This document shows positions 10,396-22,990 of a stretch of DNA of 64,000 nucleotides, in pieces (position 1 is the first letter of the stretch; each line of letters starts with the position of its first letter). A program made the position numbers and the translations under genes. The notes beneath the pieces were generated by a model. It saw only the letters and a list, made by a program, of their open reading frames with translations, searched no databases and was not told the origin of the DNA. Source of the stretch: Typhlomys cinereus (Eukaryota > Chordata > Mammalia > Rodentia > Platacanthomyidae); assembly GCA_023101885.1 (NCBI GenBank), contig JALPQD010000206.1, positions 2,824,954 through 2,888,953 of the forward strand. The letters are read 5' to 3'.

Positions 10396-10954
10396 TGTGG
10401 GACCCTGAGACCCTCACCCTAAAATTCACAAAGCAGGTCGGTTCAGGCCGACAGTATAGCCATTGCTTATAGTCATTTAGGCATCCATTGTTTATAGTCA
10501 TCCAAGCATATCTATTGTTAGCCATTGCTTAAAACTATATACAGCTTTGAGCTTTTTGCAGATATTTCCCCACCCCTTAGAACCTCAAGCCCTTCAGTTC
10601 TGGAAAAGCAAGTTTGCACAAAGGGGAATTCCATCAATAATTGTCACCCAGAATGAGCAGCCTGCAGTTAATCAGGTGGACTGGAACGATCACTAAGAGC
10701 CAACACCACCCAAGCTCTTGCCGACCAATGACTCTAAAGGTAATGAAAAATTCCTCAGCTAAGCAACCCCCCCACCCCAAGACCCCTTAAAAACACTTTG
10801 TCCAAGCTTCTTGGGGCCTCTTCAGTCTGCTGCGTGAGAGGTTGCTGGAGCTGCCTGGCACGTCGTTAATAAAGCCTTATGCTACTGCAGTGAGAAAGGT
10901 CTTGGTGTCTCTCTCGGTGGTCCTGTTCCTGAGTGAAGGACTTGAGTTCTTTCA
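10396..10954 (+). mobile_element. 3' LTR of right ERV copy
   Basis: About 559 bp, starting TGTGGGACCCTGAGACC after the polypurine tract and ending GAGTTCTTTCA. It has an AATAAA poly(A) signal at 10868-10873. Its sequence differs from the LTR at 4712-5132, so the two LTRs belong to different (sub)families. An old SINE fragment abuts its 3' edge. Confidence 0.82.
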
Positions 10955-11040
10955 GTGGGATCTGCAGATCAGAACTCTGGTCCTTTTGTTTGCAAATCAA
11001 AGACTTTGTCCATTGAGCCATCTCCCCAACCCCAAAGCTC
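10955..11040 (-). repeat. Old SINE fragment (tRNA-derived head, reverse)
   Basis: The end reads CATTGAGCCATCTCCCCAACCCC, the reverse complement of a B2/B3-type SINE head. It is truncated by the LTR on the left. Confidence 0.55.
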
Positions 11041-11989
11041 TGTCTCTTATCTTAACCATTAACATCAGGCCATGGGTGGTAACCTATGTTCAAACCGTGA
11101 CATTTTGTATATTGTATTTTGTATATTATATATTGAAAGAATACATATCACTCTTATCTACTTGAGGCTGTTGTATTAAAATTAATTTAATGATATCCAC
11201 TTAAACCAGTTTTATCCACATCATACAGCTTCATTTTTTTTTTTTTGTGGCCTGTTAGATATTCATTTTGTACACAGGCCACAGTTTATATATGTACTTT
11301 TTAGTTCGTGGGCACTTAGCCTGATTTCCTAATACAAAATTTAAAAAGTAAGTATATTGAACTAGGTGTTACTATAATTAGTTGTATTTTTTAATTTCAT
11401 ATAAATACTTAAAGATGGCATAATTGTCAAACAAGTTATGTTTTCATTTATTGCTGGATCTTTGATATATTTCCTCCATATCAGCATTGCATAAGGTTCT
11501 CTTTTACATGAAAGCTTCCTAGGTTTTGGGTTGTCCATTACCTTGACAACAGCCATTCTGACTGATGAGAAATGGGACTTCAAAATGCCTTTGTTTTATA
11601 ATACCTTCATTGCTAAAGATCCTGGGAAAAGTATTTGCCTTTTTTCTTTTGGAGAAAAATCTGGTTCATTTTCTGGGTTACAGATTAAATTATTCCATAT
11701 TTACATTTTTCTGTTCTATTTTACTTTTTCTTCAAATTCTTATTATATTTTTTCTTTCTATATAGTTCTTTTGCATTAGAGGATTTTGTACTTATTTTTC
11801 CTTCTCTAGTTTTCTTTTATATTTCTGTATTATAATTTCTTTTGTATTTGTATATTATCTTAATTTAATGCAAGAATTCAGTGTGCTGTAATCATATGTA
11901 CTCCCACTATATTCTTTACCCCTTTCCACCATTAACAAATATTTAGTTAAATTTTAAAATAAAATTTAATGTTAACATATCACTGGAAG

Positions 11990-12610
11990 TTGTGTGAGGA
12001 CATTCTCCTTGCTGGATAGCTTACACAGTACCAAGGAATACTGTGGAAGATGCTGTCAGAGAGAAATAATCACAAGCCCCATCAATGGCATGAGTTCTGT
12101 GAGTTGCAACATAAATCACCATGGCAATAGATGACCACCAGTGCAATGGTGGCATGAATATCAAAGAGACAAACAAATGCTTTTTGACTGGACTAAAGAC
12201 CTGTTTGTCATAATGACACACATCCCAATTACTGTAAACTAGAACAGGAGCCTAAAAAGGTGATGGAAATAGATCAATAGGGAAGACAGCCAATAATCCT
12301 ATAGGTAGGAAGATAGTGTATCAAACTGTTCTGCAGGTAGATGTTCTTAATACCCATAGAATGGGAACTTATAGTGGAAACCTTTGGGCCTAAAGCTGGA
12401 TGACTGAAGGGTAATGCACATACCAGTGGGGTGGCCTGAAGAAAGGTAACGATATACCATGAAAGCCTAAGCCATATAGGAGTGAAACAGCTAGAGTAAA
12501 CATGGGGGTCCATAGATGCATATAGATGGAAGATGGAAGGGAAGGGGAGACAATAGTGAAGGAGGGAACTGGAATGAATATTAAATATATTTTTAAAAGT
12601 AAAGAAAATC
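11990..12610 (+). repeat. Ancient L1 3' UTR-like segment
   Basis: A degraded stretch with the GTGCAATGGTGGCATGAA and 'aaagcct...taggagtgaaa' character of old rodent L1 (Lx-type) 3' ends, finishing in an AT-rich tail. The call rests on general resemblance only. The rest of 11040-13950 holds AT-rich sequence in which I see no gene. Confidence 0.4.
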
Positions 12611-12721
12611 TTAACCCAATAATGTGAATACAAAGCTAATCCTAAATTTCCATATTTTTCTATTTTCATTAATTTTGCAATCGCATTTTTATTCATATGA
12701 GGGATATTTGAAATGTCTTTA

Positions 12722-12896
12722 AATATTTGATTTATTCATTTAAGAGACAGAGAGAAGGCATGTTTATGTCATGATGGACATGGTGAAAGAGAGAACAACT
12801 TTTAGAATTGTTTACATGGTATGGATTTCAATGGTTTAAGTCAGGTCCCAACATTTGTGTGCAGTAGCTTTTAATACTGAGTCATCTTACCAACCC
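12722..12896 (-). repeat. Old SINE, reverse orientation
   Basis: A sequence ending 'ctgagtcatcttaccaaccc', the reverse complement of a B2/B3-type head, preceded by a degraded body and an AT-rich tail. Confidence 0.45.
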
Positions 12897-13962
12897 TATT
12901 TAGAAATGTATGAAATATTTTAGTTGTTTGTTGAGAGAGAGATTGATAATGATAATGATGGTTATTTTAATATATAAATTAACAATTATTCCATTTGACC
13001 ACAATAATAATATAGAAACTACCTTGTTTAACTTGAAAATTAGTAGTATTATTATCCATGAGATGTACATGATATCCATGAGATATACATCTTGTTTCCT
13101 AGATTGTTACAAGAAAGATGAGTCAAAATATGATGGTATTAGAACTCTGCACACCTAGTCTTCAGAGTTGGGGAATCACCCATCCTGAATATCATTAGTG
13201 TTCAAGTTGCTAATTGGTCTAATGAGGAGCTTTGTCACTGATTCAAAGAGGTAGAGAGCTTGCATGCACTAATAGAGTACCCCACTTAAGCACATTGAAC
13301 TAAAGAGTCAGCATTACATCCATTCATCTCTGAAAGATTATCATTCTTTATGAGGAGCTCACTCATCCATCCACAGTTCTTAAGGAGAGATCTTCTATCT
13401 TCAATATTCACATGAGCTTTAAAACTGAGGGTAAAGGTTTTACTGAAATTCAATCCTTAGACACAGACAAAAGTATATAAGTGGTAGGTAAATGTACTAG
13501 AAACCATTTTTGCCTTTTTTCATTTTAATGTTTTAATGCTATCTGATAGATGAATACACTTAATTTATTGTTTTTTCACACCTTGATGACAAATCTTGAT
13601 TCTGTTTCTTCTGTGTCATTCTATTTAAATTTTGCCCTACCTCCATGTGCCTATAATCATTGGAATCACTCATTCTTTTGATTTTTAGCTCTGTGTACAA
13701 ACAATGCTATTTCACTCAATGAAAAATTCAGCTTTTTCTAAAATATGGCTGCTTTAAGGAACATTATGATATTTTATTTGCTTTTAACAAAGATGCTTTA
13801 TAGTGATTCTAAGAATATTCAATATGATGACAGAGTATAAGGCAATAGAATTAGGATCATAAACTTGTTTTCCAATATTCAGAAGTCTACTATTGAATAT
13901 GTGTCTTTGAGTGAGTTTGATGCATTCTCTAGTGACTGTACCTGCTTCTCTTAATAGGTTTT

Positions 13963-15382
13963 GCTGGTGGGAATGCAGGCTCATACAACCACTCTGGCGA
14001 GTCATCTGGCAATTCTTAAAGAAATTAAAGATTGAAATGCCATATGACCCTGCTATTCCACTTTTGGGAATAACCCCCTTATACAGCAAAAATTCACCTC
14101 AATAAACACAAGCACGACCATGTTCATAGCAGCACTGTTTACAATAGCAAAGTCATGGAATCAGCCCAAAGGTCCAACAGGTGACGAGTGAATAAAGAAA
14201 ATGTGGTACATTTATACAATGGAATACTACTCAGCCATCAAAAATGATGAATTAATGAAATTTGCCAGGAAATGGATGGAATTAGAAACAATTATTTGAG
14301 TGAAGTATCCCAGACACAGAAAATTAAGTGCCATATGTACTCCCTAATAGGTGGCTCCTAGTACCAAACCCACTTAGAGACACTCAAAGATAAATCTCTG
14401 CAATACCTACAGTAATTGCAAAGATTATAAACAGGAGGGATGGGGAAGGAGGGCCCCACCAGAAACAAGGAGAGAGGGGACCATGTTACAGCAGAGCAAA
14501 TAGGCCACCATCAAGGACTGCAAATGAGTAATGAGACATCTGGTTAAGTTCACAGACTTTGTTCCTGATTATTTACAACTAATGGGGTATGATCTCACCA
14601 GAAGGGGAGGGCATATAGGCTAGCAGATAGAAAGTAACCATTTTGCAAATGGGTGATTGACCCCTCTCTCACCGTGGTCTCCTATATTTATTCTATCTAC
14701 TTTTGAACATACTTTTATAACAAGACTAATTTAACAGCTTTTTATCTCTGGCCAGGGGGTGACATCCAATACCCATTAGGATGGAGCCAAGGGCATTGCA
14801 GGAGCACCAAAACTGAAAAAAAAATCAACAAACCATAATTCAGAACAGCAGAGACTCTATATCAACCACCTGGAAATAGGCCAACCTAATCTCTCCCCAT
14901 CTTGAAGCTCAGGGAAATTTGCACAAGAGGGGCAGTAAGATTGTAAGAGCAGAGGATGGGAGGAGTAATGATATGCAAGATACTCCACACAAGTTAGGAC
15001 CGAAGCAATCATAATAGCACTTTGCATGCCCTGCACTATGTCCAACACATTATTGACCCCACAAAGTCCAGCGTGGACTAAAGGCTCTAGGATCCTTGGA
15101 GGATAGGGAATGACAGTCACAGTAGTGTTCCTAAGCTTGAGGGGAACACAGGAAAGGGTTCTGGGAAATGCGGCTGGGTCCTTGCATCTCATTGGGGAGG
15201 AGGACCCAGAGAAGAACTTGGCATGCACATTAAAGGATGCTCCTCCGGGGATGGGGGGGAAGCATTGGGGGATGGGAAGGGAGGGGGAGGGGGGAACAGG
15301 GGCATGGGGGGTGCAGGGAAGGAGGGGACCGATATACCTGTTAAGTTTGTATGAGTGGAAATAATAAAAAATAAAAATAAAA
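13963..15382 (+). mobile_element. 5'-truncated L1, ORF2 C-terminus and 3' UTR
   Basis: Begins in the C-terminal zinc-knuckle region of L1 ORF2 (LIQPLWRVIW, then MPYDPAIPLLGITP) and continues through the ORF2 end and a roughly 1-kb 3' UTR. The UTR has a G-rich tract at 15247-15310, and the element ends in an A-rich tail. It is flanked by the 10-bp duplication AATAGGTTTT (13953-13962 and 15383-15392). It is the same family as the larger element at 30949-37122 and inserted just upstream of the OR pseudogene at 15422. Confidence 0.9.
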
Positions 15383-15421
15383 AATAGGTTTTTCTTAAGA
15401 TTTAAAGTTCTCAACAGCAGT

Positions 15422-16343
15422 GTGAAAGTGAAAAACCAAACAGATTTTTTAGAATTCCATCTCCTTGGATTGACAGATGACACTGAATTGCAGCCCTTCA
15501 TCTTCATCACATTCCTGTCCATTTTCTTAGTCACCATCCTGGGAAACCCGTTCCTCCTGCTAGCCACTCTCTGTGACTAACACCTCCACACTCTTATATA
15601 CTTCTTCCTCTCCAGTTTGTCCATTAACGAAATCTGTTTAAGCATGAGCACCATCCCAAAGATGCTGGTGAGCATTCATAAACAAGATCGGAGCATCAGC
15701 TATGTTGAATGTCTCTCTCAACTCTGCTTTGTGCTATTTTTCAGTGACAGAGAGAATTTTCTTCTGACAGTGATGGCTTATGACTACTATGTGGCCATTT
15801 GTAAACCCCTGACATACACAACCATAATGAACCTCTGTCACTGTAAAATGCTGATTCTCCTCTCCCTGTGCTTTAGTAGTTCAATAGCCTACTCCATCGT
15901 CTGATGGTGCTAAGGCTGTCCTTCTGCACAGATCTGGATATCCCGCAGTTGTTCTGTGAGTTAACTGAGACCATCAAACATGCCTGCTCTGACATCTTTA
16001 TGAACAATCTCCTTATACTTGTTGCAGCATTCCTATTTGCAGGAAGTGTTTCCTGTGGAATCATTTGTTCGTATATTTACATTGTGGCCTCAATCTTTAG
16101 GATGCCCTCTTCAGCAAGAAGACACAAAGCACTTTCCACCTGTGTATCTCATCTATCTGTTGTGTCCTTGTTTTATGGGACAGGTTTTGGGGGATACATC
16201 ACCTCCACAGTGATTGACTCTCCAAGAAAGAATCCTGTGGTTTCAGTGATGTACACTGTGGTCCCTCAGATGCTGAATCCCTTATTTACAGTCTGAGGAA
16301 CAAGGACATGAAGGAAGCTTTGAAGGAACTCATGGTAATGTGA
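15422..16343 (+). pseudogene. Olfactory receptor pseudogene (family 7-like)
   Basis: A seven-helix odorant receptor by homology. Recognisable are the N-glycosylation NQT, EFHLLGLTDD, the TM2-3 region, [50 protein letters not shown] and PQMLNP. Breaks: the expected start codon reads GTG (15422); there is a TAA after LCD (about 15578); a frameshift lies near 15900 in TM4; and a one-base loss in TM7 near 16285 ends the frame early. The DRY motif after TM3 reads DYY. The gene tail can be followed to TGA at 16341-16343. Similarity to the OR at 40332-41741 suggests they arose by local duplication. It is non-functional. Confidence 0.92.
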
Positions 16344-16787
16344 TTTTTGGACAGCTATGAGTTTTTACGTAAAACCAATGAAAGTGGATTAGTTACACTT
16401 TTTCTCATTATATCTTTTTAAAGTGAATAGACAGCATGACCTCTCTATTAACCTGGTTTGATATGTTATTGCTTTGTACTGTCTTGATCATAGTATGTTT
16501 TACACATGCATTTTTTTTCTGACCATAATTACTTCATTTCTGATACAGAGAACAACAGACTGAAAAAGGAATTTAAGTACATGAAATTTTCTCTGATGAA
16601 CTCTCTGAAGGTAAAGTTAGTAAGGCATAGAGGGAACAGACAGTAGCTTTCAGTCACCACATCTAGAATGGTTTTTTCTAGTACTGTAATCAAGTGTCCA
16701 TTGGATCTTAACAGAAGGGTTGGCTTTCATAGGCTGTGAAGTAGTTACTGAAATATGTGAAATATCATTATTAGAAAATGACATTTA

Positions 16788-16986
16788 GGGGCTGGAGAGG
16801 TGGCTCAGGGGGTAAGCCTCTGTCTTGCAGGTGGGAGGTCCTGAGTTCGGATCCTAGACCCCACATATAGACGCGGGGGTGACCTGCATTTCTGGTCCTG
16901 GTAGGGCAGAGCCTGTGAATCCCGGGACAGAGTAAATGAGGAGGAGGTGGAGGTGGTCCATGGTGGTTCCTGAATTTGCCCATGGT

Positions 16987-17032
<46 letters not shown>

Positions 17033-17056
17033 CACAATTGAATAAATAATAAAAAA
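16788..17056 (+). mobile_element. B2-like SINE with (CA)n tail and TSD
   Basis: Same family as 6529-6804, with head GGGCTGGAGAGGTGGCTCAG. A perfect 15-bp duplication, AGAAAATGACATTTA, flanks it at 16773-16787 and 17057-17071. The (CA)n run is at about 16990-17034. Confidence 0.93.
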
Positions 17057-17119
17057 AGAAAATGACATTTATTATATTTTATGTCTTAATTTTTAAAACT
17101 GTCAACATTAGAAAATAGT

Positions 17120-17345
17120 GAGGGCAGAGAGATATTGCAGTAGTTAGGGCTCCTGTGTCTAATTCTGATGACCTTATCTCAATCCCTAGACCCCACATGG
17201 TAGAAGGAGTGAACTAGCTTCTAAGTCTGTCTTCCACCTATGCCATAACATGCATGTTTACTAGAACTTACATCCCTCTATTTATTTCTCTTTCCCCTCT
17301 CTTTGATTCACTCAAATAAATACATAGAATATTAAAAAGAAAACC
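17120..17345 (+). repeat. Old SINE (degraded B2/B3-like)
   Basis: Head-like 'gggcagagagatattgcagtagttaggg', a degraded body with CCTAGACCCCACATGG and an A-rich tail near 17320-17345. Much more diverged than the B2-like copies. Confidence 0.5.
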
Positions 17346-18299
17346 AAAGAAAATATCAGTGAAATATATGTGTGTGTGCATGTGTGCATTTCTTTTCTGT
17401 TCTTTCATTATTGCTCTTTCTCTGTCTCTTATTCTATGTACAAATTTTAAATTCTGAGTGAAAAATTGTTAAAATATTACTGGTAAGGTATAGGAATAAC
17501 ACACAAAGAAAGCTAAGGAAAAAATACTGCAAGCCAGTACAAAAGGAAGCTGTCCTTTCTTAAAATATACTTGCGTTGCCTTGAGCTAAAAATCAGAGAG
17601 AAAATATGACATACATTTAAGAGAATTCAAGGCATTTTTTAGCAGATAATAATTTATTAATTTTGATTAAAAATATTTTTGAGATTGTTTATTCTTATAA
17701 CTATCTCATAAAATAATGTGTTCATTTGTATATGTTCTCAGTCAGGATCAGATGGGGCTACAACTCATTTGCTCTTGTCTCATTAAGTCCCAAAATGGTA
17801 TGTCTCTAAACATTTGATTCTACACTTCTTCCATTGCCTATAACATTTCTTTACTATCCTGTGCGAATGGGAGAGGAGGGAAGTGGAGGGGGAGGGGCCA
17901 AGACAAGTTTGTTTGTAAATAAAAATAAGTGAGTAAATAAATAAATAAGGTGAAAGGTTAATTCAAAAACAAGCAAAAACCTTTTTCAAATGCCTCTCAT
18001 ATCTCCAAGCTCAACTCTTTTCTCTCCATAGCTATAGTCTTGACAGGAGCTGTTTCTTTTCCCTTTACAATTCTTCTCCTATATTGTTGTGAGATCAACT
18101 CCATTGAGCTTTGGACCTGTCAAGTTCTCAGTCATCTTCACAATCCAGATGTTTTCTGTGCTCCTGAAATATTTCTGCTGATTCCTTAAGCCCTAGAGCA
18201 TGTAGAATGTCTTTAATCCATCCTTTCAAACCACATGTGTTTGGTAAGGTTTTTTATGCTATATATTTTTAAACTTTTAAAAATATTTCTCCCACATTT

Positions 18300-18810
18300 T
18301 ATTGTTTTCCTCATCCTACAAGCTCAATAGGTACACCCGTCCTCTCCCTCACCCTTCCCTCCCCAGTTGTCCCCCATTGCACTATCCCTCCTTCCCCCTT
18401 CCTTTCACTCCTTCCTTCCCCTGGTGCCTCCACCTTCCTCCCTCCCATCCCTTGTGGGGGTTGTCAGTCCAAAAGTCTGCTCTCTGGAGAGTGATACATT
18501 AGCATCTGAAACTGGCAGTCTTTAGAGGCTCCTTCCCTTGGAAGTTGTTTGCCTGTTGTCTGCAAGACAATGGCAGGTGAATAACTTCCCTTGGAAGTTG
18601 AGTTTACCTCCTGTCTGTTCTTGGATCGCTTTTGTTTTTCTCATATCTGGGTGGGCTGTTATCTCCCCAGACAGTTCCATCCTACATATTTGAGATATAC
18701 TAATTCACAGATCAAGTAACTCTGCTTTGAGGCTGTATCCTCCATTCCCTTCTAGCAACAAGGTGCCATGCCTGTTTTTCTCTACCTGGATACATTATGT
18801 CTAGTCACCT

Positions 18811-18846
<36 letters not shown>

Positions 18847-19860
18847 ACTCCTGCCTTTGTTAACTGGAATGTATACGTTTTGCATAATCTTGTACAGAAT
18901 TTGGTCCTGCTCTTCTTTGATGTTTTCCTTAAATATTCATGTATGCTATAATAAAGTTAGCCTGAATGATAAGAGGGCATCCAAGGCCCCCTCTGACCCA
19001 GAGCCTGGATTTCTAATTCCTACTGCTCCCACATCTGTTTTTTGCATTTTAGGTTTGGGTTCCTGCTGGTTCATGGGCCAGACATCCCTTGGATGGAGCA
19101 TCCATTTATGTGAAAGCCAAACTTCCCTCTGAGTACTCCAGTCTAGTGAGGGTTCAAGATTCAGTGGCATAGCCAGGAGCCCTTTCTTTGGCTCCCTATT
19201 AGTATGGGAACTCTATTATTACTGCTTAATCCCTTGCCTCTAAGGGTCCTACTGCTTGAAGCCTTCTCCCCTGTGGTCCATACTAGACTTTAGGGGATAA
19301 TTGACATGTCAGCCATTGTGCAGGTCAAGTAAAGTCTAATTCTGGTTGCCGCAGCCCTAACTTGTGTGGAATTTCTTGCATATTGTTGGTTTTCCCCATC
19401 TTTAGCCACTTACAATCTTACTGACCCCTCTTGTGCAAGGTTCCCCAAGCTTTAAAATGGGGAGAGATTTGGCTGATCTAATTCCAGGTGAATATTATTT
19501 TGGCGTTCTGAATTGTGGCTTGTTGTTTTCAGTTTTGCTTTTCCTGCACTGCCCTTAGCTGCATACTGATTGGTATGGAAGATCACCTCCTAACCAAAGA
19601 TAAAAGACTGTATAAATGAAAATCTTAATGTAAGAGGAGACTCACAGGTAGATGGAAGAATAGGAGTAGAACACAGCAGTGTGTGTGTGTGTGGGGGGGT
19701 GTCAGTGTCCCATTTGCGGTATGGTTACCATCTGCCAGTCCCAATATCCTCCCTGATTGATGAGATCAAACAAACCTGTTAAGCCACAAGTGACCAGGAA
19801 GGGAAGTGAGAGTGAGATGTACCAAATGTCTTGCTACTTACATGCAATACATGACCGTGG
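18300..19860 (-). mobile_element. L1 3' UTR, minus strand, with internal foreign segment
   Basis: The start matches the reverse complement of the L1 3' end (the CTCAATAGGTACACC motif and C-rich tract). From about 19170 to 19860 it again matches the L1 3' UTR. Between about 18460 and 19170 lies roughly 700 bp without a counterpart in the other L1 copies here, containing an A28 run at 18816-18843. Confidence 0.65.
18816..18843 (+). repeat. Poly(A) run, 28 A
   Basis: An uninterrupted A run. It may be the tail of a retroposed sequence ending here on the plus strand, but no source gene was recognised. Confidence 0.85.
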
Positions 19861-19930
19861 TCTATTTAAACTTCAATATGCAAATGCAATAAATTTATAA
19901 GCTTTCAATCTCTATGACAACATCATTTCT

Positions 19931-20233
19931 TTTTTTTTTCTCCAATTTATTTTTTTCTTAATACATTTTTTATTATTATTTCAGCTCATACAAACTTAAT
20001 AGGTACACCAGTTCCCTCCCTCCCTCCTCCTCCCCCCGAACCCCCTGCTCTCCCTCCCCTCACCCCTCCCCCCATCCCCCCATGCCTCCCGCCCCAATTC
20101 CCAGAGTCCTTTCTTGTGCATGCCTGACTCTCCTCTGGGCCCTCCTCTCCGATGATGTACAAGGACCCAGTGGCATTTCCCACTGCAAGAAAGTAATGTC
20201 ACATCTAGTTAAATTCACAGACATTCGTTCCTA
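19931..20233 (-). mobile_element. Short L1 insertion with 5' inversion
   Basis: Positions 19931 to about 20190 are the L1 3' end in minus orientation (T-rich start, CTCATACAAACTTAATAGG, C-rich tract). About 20191-20233 is L1 3' UTR sequence in plus orientation (ACATCTAGTTAAATTCACAG, cognate of 36210-36235). The flanks share AACATCATTTC at 19920-19930 and 20234-20244. An inverted 5' part is the mark of twin-primed L1 integration. Confidence 0.8.
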
Positions 20234-20244
20234 ATCAACATCAT

Positions 20245-21270
20245 TTCATCCAACTTTCTATCCACTTACCACCTATCCATCTACCTTTCTATCCAACATT
20301 TTTTTCCTTTCCAGCCAATCTCTCTCTTGCTCCTACATTCCCTTGCATGTACAATCCCATTGGTACCCATCTTGGATGATTGTTTTGACAAGTATATGGT
20401 CATCCACTATGGCCATCAGTATGCAAAATATTGAATGTTTCCTGTCTGGCAGAAATCCCAGTCTCTAAGGAGGTGGGGCGAATTTCTTTAAGATCCTCCC
20501 TCCTCCACTGCAAAATGTTGGTAGACCAGCTACTGTGGAGGTGCAGTGAAAGTATACATCATTGCTTTGAACAATGGGTAAATCAGTTATGAAATGAACA
20601 GAGACTACTGTTTGGCTGGCATTTAAATATTGTAACCTCAAAGTCTCAAAATCATGTTTACTCGTTGGTTTCTGCTGTATTTCTTCTGTCTTGTGAATCA
20701 ATGTTCCCCTAAAATATTTAGTTACCACCATAACATGGAAGGGAGATATAATGTCCTGTTCATATGAAAATATTGAGTCTCTTGGTATCTGCTCAATTAC
20801 AGTGTCATAATTCATATACTTAAGTATATGGAAAACTCTTAAAATTTCATATAATGAATTTCTTCATTATTTTTTGAAAATGTACATTCATTTAGAATCC
20901 ATTAATGTTTCTTATACATTTTTCTATTATTTTTGGTTTGCTTACTTTTGCAGTTAAGAAGTATAGAAAACTTATATAATATTTCACATCAATTTCATAT
21001 ACCACATATTTTATTTTACATTACTATTTGACATTTATATAGATGTCTGCAATCAATTTATGACCTTTTAATTTCTTATTACTTAATACTATTCTTGCTT
21101 CTTTTCCCAATGAAAAACCATCTTCTTTTCAACAAGTTTTCCTTTTACTTTTGTGTCCTTTTGTGTGAGTAAGTCAGCCTGAATTTAATAAGAATTATCT
21201 CAGAGGCTGGTATAGCACAGGGGAAGAGGAACCCCCACTCTTAAGATTTGGCAACTAAAGAGTCTCATAT
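20245..21270. other. No gene recognised
   Basis: AT-rich sequence. A 116-codon minus-strand open frame at 20465-20815 has no recognisable family, and composition does not set it apart. Confidence 0.4.
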
Positions 21271-21276
21271 ACTATA

Positions 21277-21487
21277 GGTGGCTGGAGAGGTGGCTCAGGG
21301 ATTAAGTCTCTGCCTTGCAGGTGGAAGGTCCTGAGTTCGGATCCTAGACCCCATGTATAGACGCTGGGCAGAAGCGGGGGTGGCCTGCATTTCTGGTCCT
21401 GGTAGGCCGAAGCCTGTGAATCCCAGAGCAGAGTAAACAAGGAGGAGGTGGAGACAGTCCATGGTGGTTCCTGAATTCGTTCGCAGT

Positions 21488-21536
<49 letters not shown>

Positions 21537-21556
21537 GCACAATTAAATAAAAAAAA
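21277..21556 (+). mobile_element. B2-like SINE with (CA)n tail
   Basis: GGCTGGAGAGGTGGCTCAGG head, GAGTTCGGATCC B-box-like segment, (CA)n at 21491-21531 and an A-rich tail. Flanks share CATATACTA (21266-21274, and again about 21563-21571). Confidence 0.9.
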
Positions 21557-21559
21557 AGA

Positions 21560-21820
21560 GTTACATATACTACAGAAGATATTTGAATCCATTATAAACA
21601 CAGGCACCCCAAAGGGAGTACTGTATAGAAACAGAAGGTCAGGAGTGTGGGTGGGACCAGGCAAGGTTGAAGAGGGAAGGGGAAAGGTGGGAGATGGGTG
21701 AGTGGTTTGGCAGAGTAGAAGAGGGGCAAGGTGTATAGAGAGGGAGTTGTGGCAACAACATGAACCCATTTTGTTTGAAAATGAAAAATGAAAATTCTCA
21801 ATAAAAATAAAAAAATAATT
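21560..21820 (+). repeat. Old L1 3' end-like segment
   Basis: G/A-rich sequence ending 'caataaaaataaaaaaataa', like an older L1 3' UTR with tail. The assignment is by resemblance only. Confidence 0.4.
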
Positions 21821-22282
21821 ATCTACATTATGATGTATCTAGGCAGTCGCTAGAGCATGGGCAATAATGCAATGACTATGTCATTGAAGATAGTGGTTTT
21901 CCTTCCCATTGACAATATTAACCACCAATAGTTCCTCAAGACTCTTTCACAAACTATGTATTATGCAATTTTATTCACAAAGTATTACACACTCTCTGTG
22001 TATTCATTGCACAGAACAATTTTATAATAACTTTAAGTGCATCTTTCAGATTCCAGATGACTTTATCATCCATGAATGGGATGTGGTATTACATGGATCA
22101 ACCACACAAAGCAGATTATGTGTCTTTCATACAATATTTTATTATACATTTCACTCCTTCTACACTGTAGGTATTACCAATGCTAGATTTGCGGTTTGTT
22201 ATATTCCTTTGAGTTATCATTTTCTATTATAAACTAATCAATTTTTTGTGTTCTTGGACATATGGGTTTTCTCTATGCTTTT

Positions 22283-22565
22283 TTAAAATTTTTTTTATTT
22301 ATTATTTATTCAATTGTGCGTGTATGTGTGTATGTATGTGAGTGTGTGTAGAACCACAGACGAATTCGGGGACCACCATGGACTGCCTCCACCTCTTCCT
22401 TGTTTACTCTGCTCCGGGATTCACAGGCTCTGCCCTACCAGGACCAGAAATGCAGGCCGCCCCCGCTTCTGCCCAGCGTCTATATGTGAGGTCTAGGATC
22501 CGAACTCAGGACCTTCCGCCTGCAAGGAAGAGGCTTAACCCCTGAGCCACCTCTCCAGCTGTGAA
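22283..22565 (-). mobile_element. B2-like SINE, reverse orientation
   Basis: Reverse complement of the same SINE, ending CCTGAGCCACCTCTCCAGC on the plus strand. Near-perfect 16-bp duplications (ttttctctatgctttt and ttttctctacgctttt) lie at 22267-22282 and 22566-22581. Confidence 0.9.
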
Positions 22566-22693
22566 TTTTCTCTACGCTTTTGAGCATGATGAACAATTTT
22601 AATATTATAATTCTTACAAATATATTTTAATGCAATTTTACAAGTAACTGGAAATTATTTTTTCATAAATGTTCTTAAAATCTTTACATTATA

Positions 22694-22941
22694 GGGGGCT
22701 GAAGAGGTGGCTCAGGGGCTAAACCTCGGTCTTCCAAACAGAAGGCCCTGAGTTTGCATCCCATGTTAAAACACTAGGCATAAATGGCAGTAAAACCTGC
22801 ACTTCTGACCCTGGAAGGCAGAGAAATCTCCAGAAAGGAAAGAGGAGGTAGAGAGATCCAAAGTGACTTCCAGTGTTACCCTTGGGCCTCCATAAGCACA
22901 CAAATATACTCTCTCTCTCTCTCACACACACACACACATAT

Positions 22942-22990
<49 letters not shown>
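22694..22990 (+). mobile_element. Older B2-like SINE with CT/CA/GA tail
   Basis: GGGGCTGAAGAGGTGGCTCAG head, with a body related to but diverged from the young SINEs. It runs into CT, CA (22922-22938) and GA (22945-22986) simple repeats. Confidence 0.8.

Noticed and set aside
14857..15567. 236-codon minus-strand open frame
   Set aside because: Antisense of L1 3' UTR and OR pseudogene; proline-rich composition reflects the C-rich complement of the L1 G tract.
16788..16870. tRNA gene suggested by A-box and B-box motifs
   Set aside because: Part of a SINE with target-site duplications; no cloverleaf with anticodon arm in a mature tRNA context.
20465..20815. 116-codon minus-strand open frame
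   Set aside because: No recognisable domain and no supporting signal; length is compatible with chance in this window.
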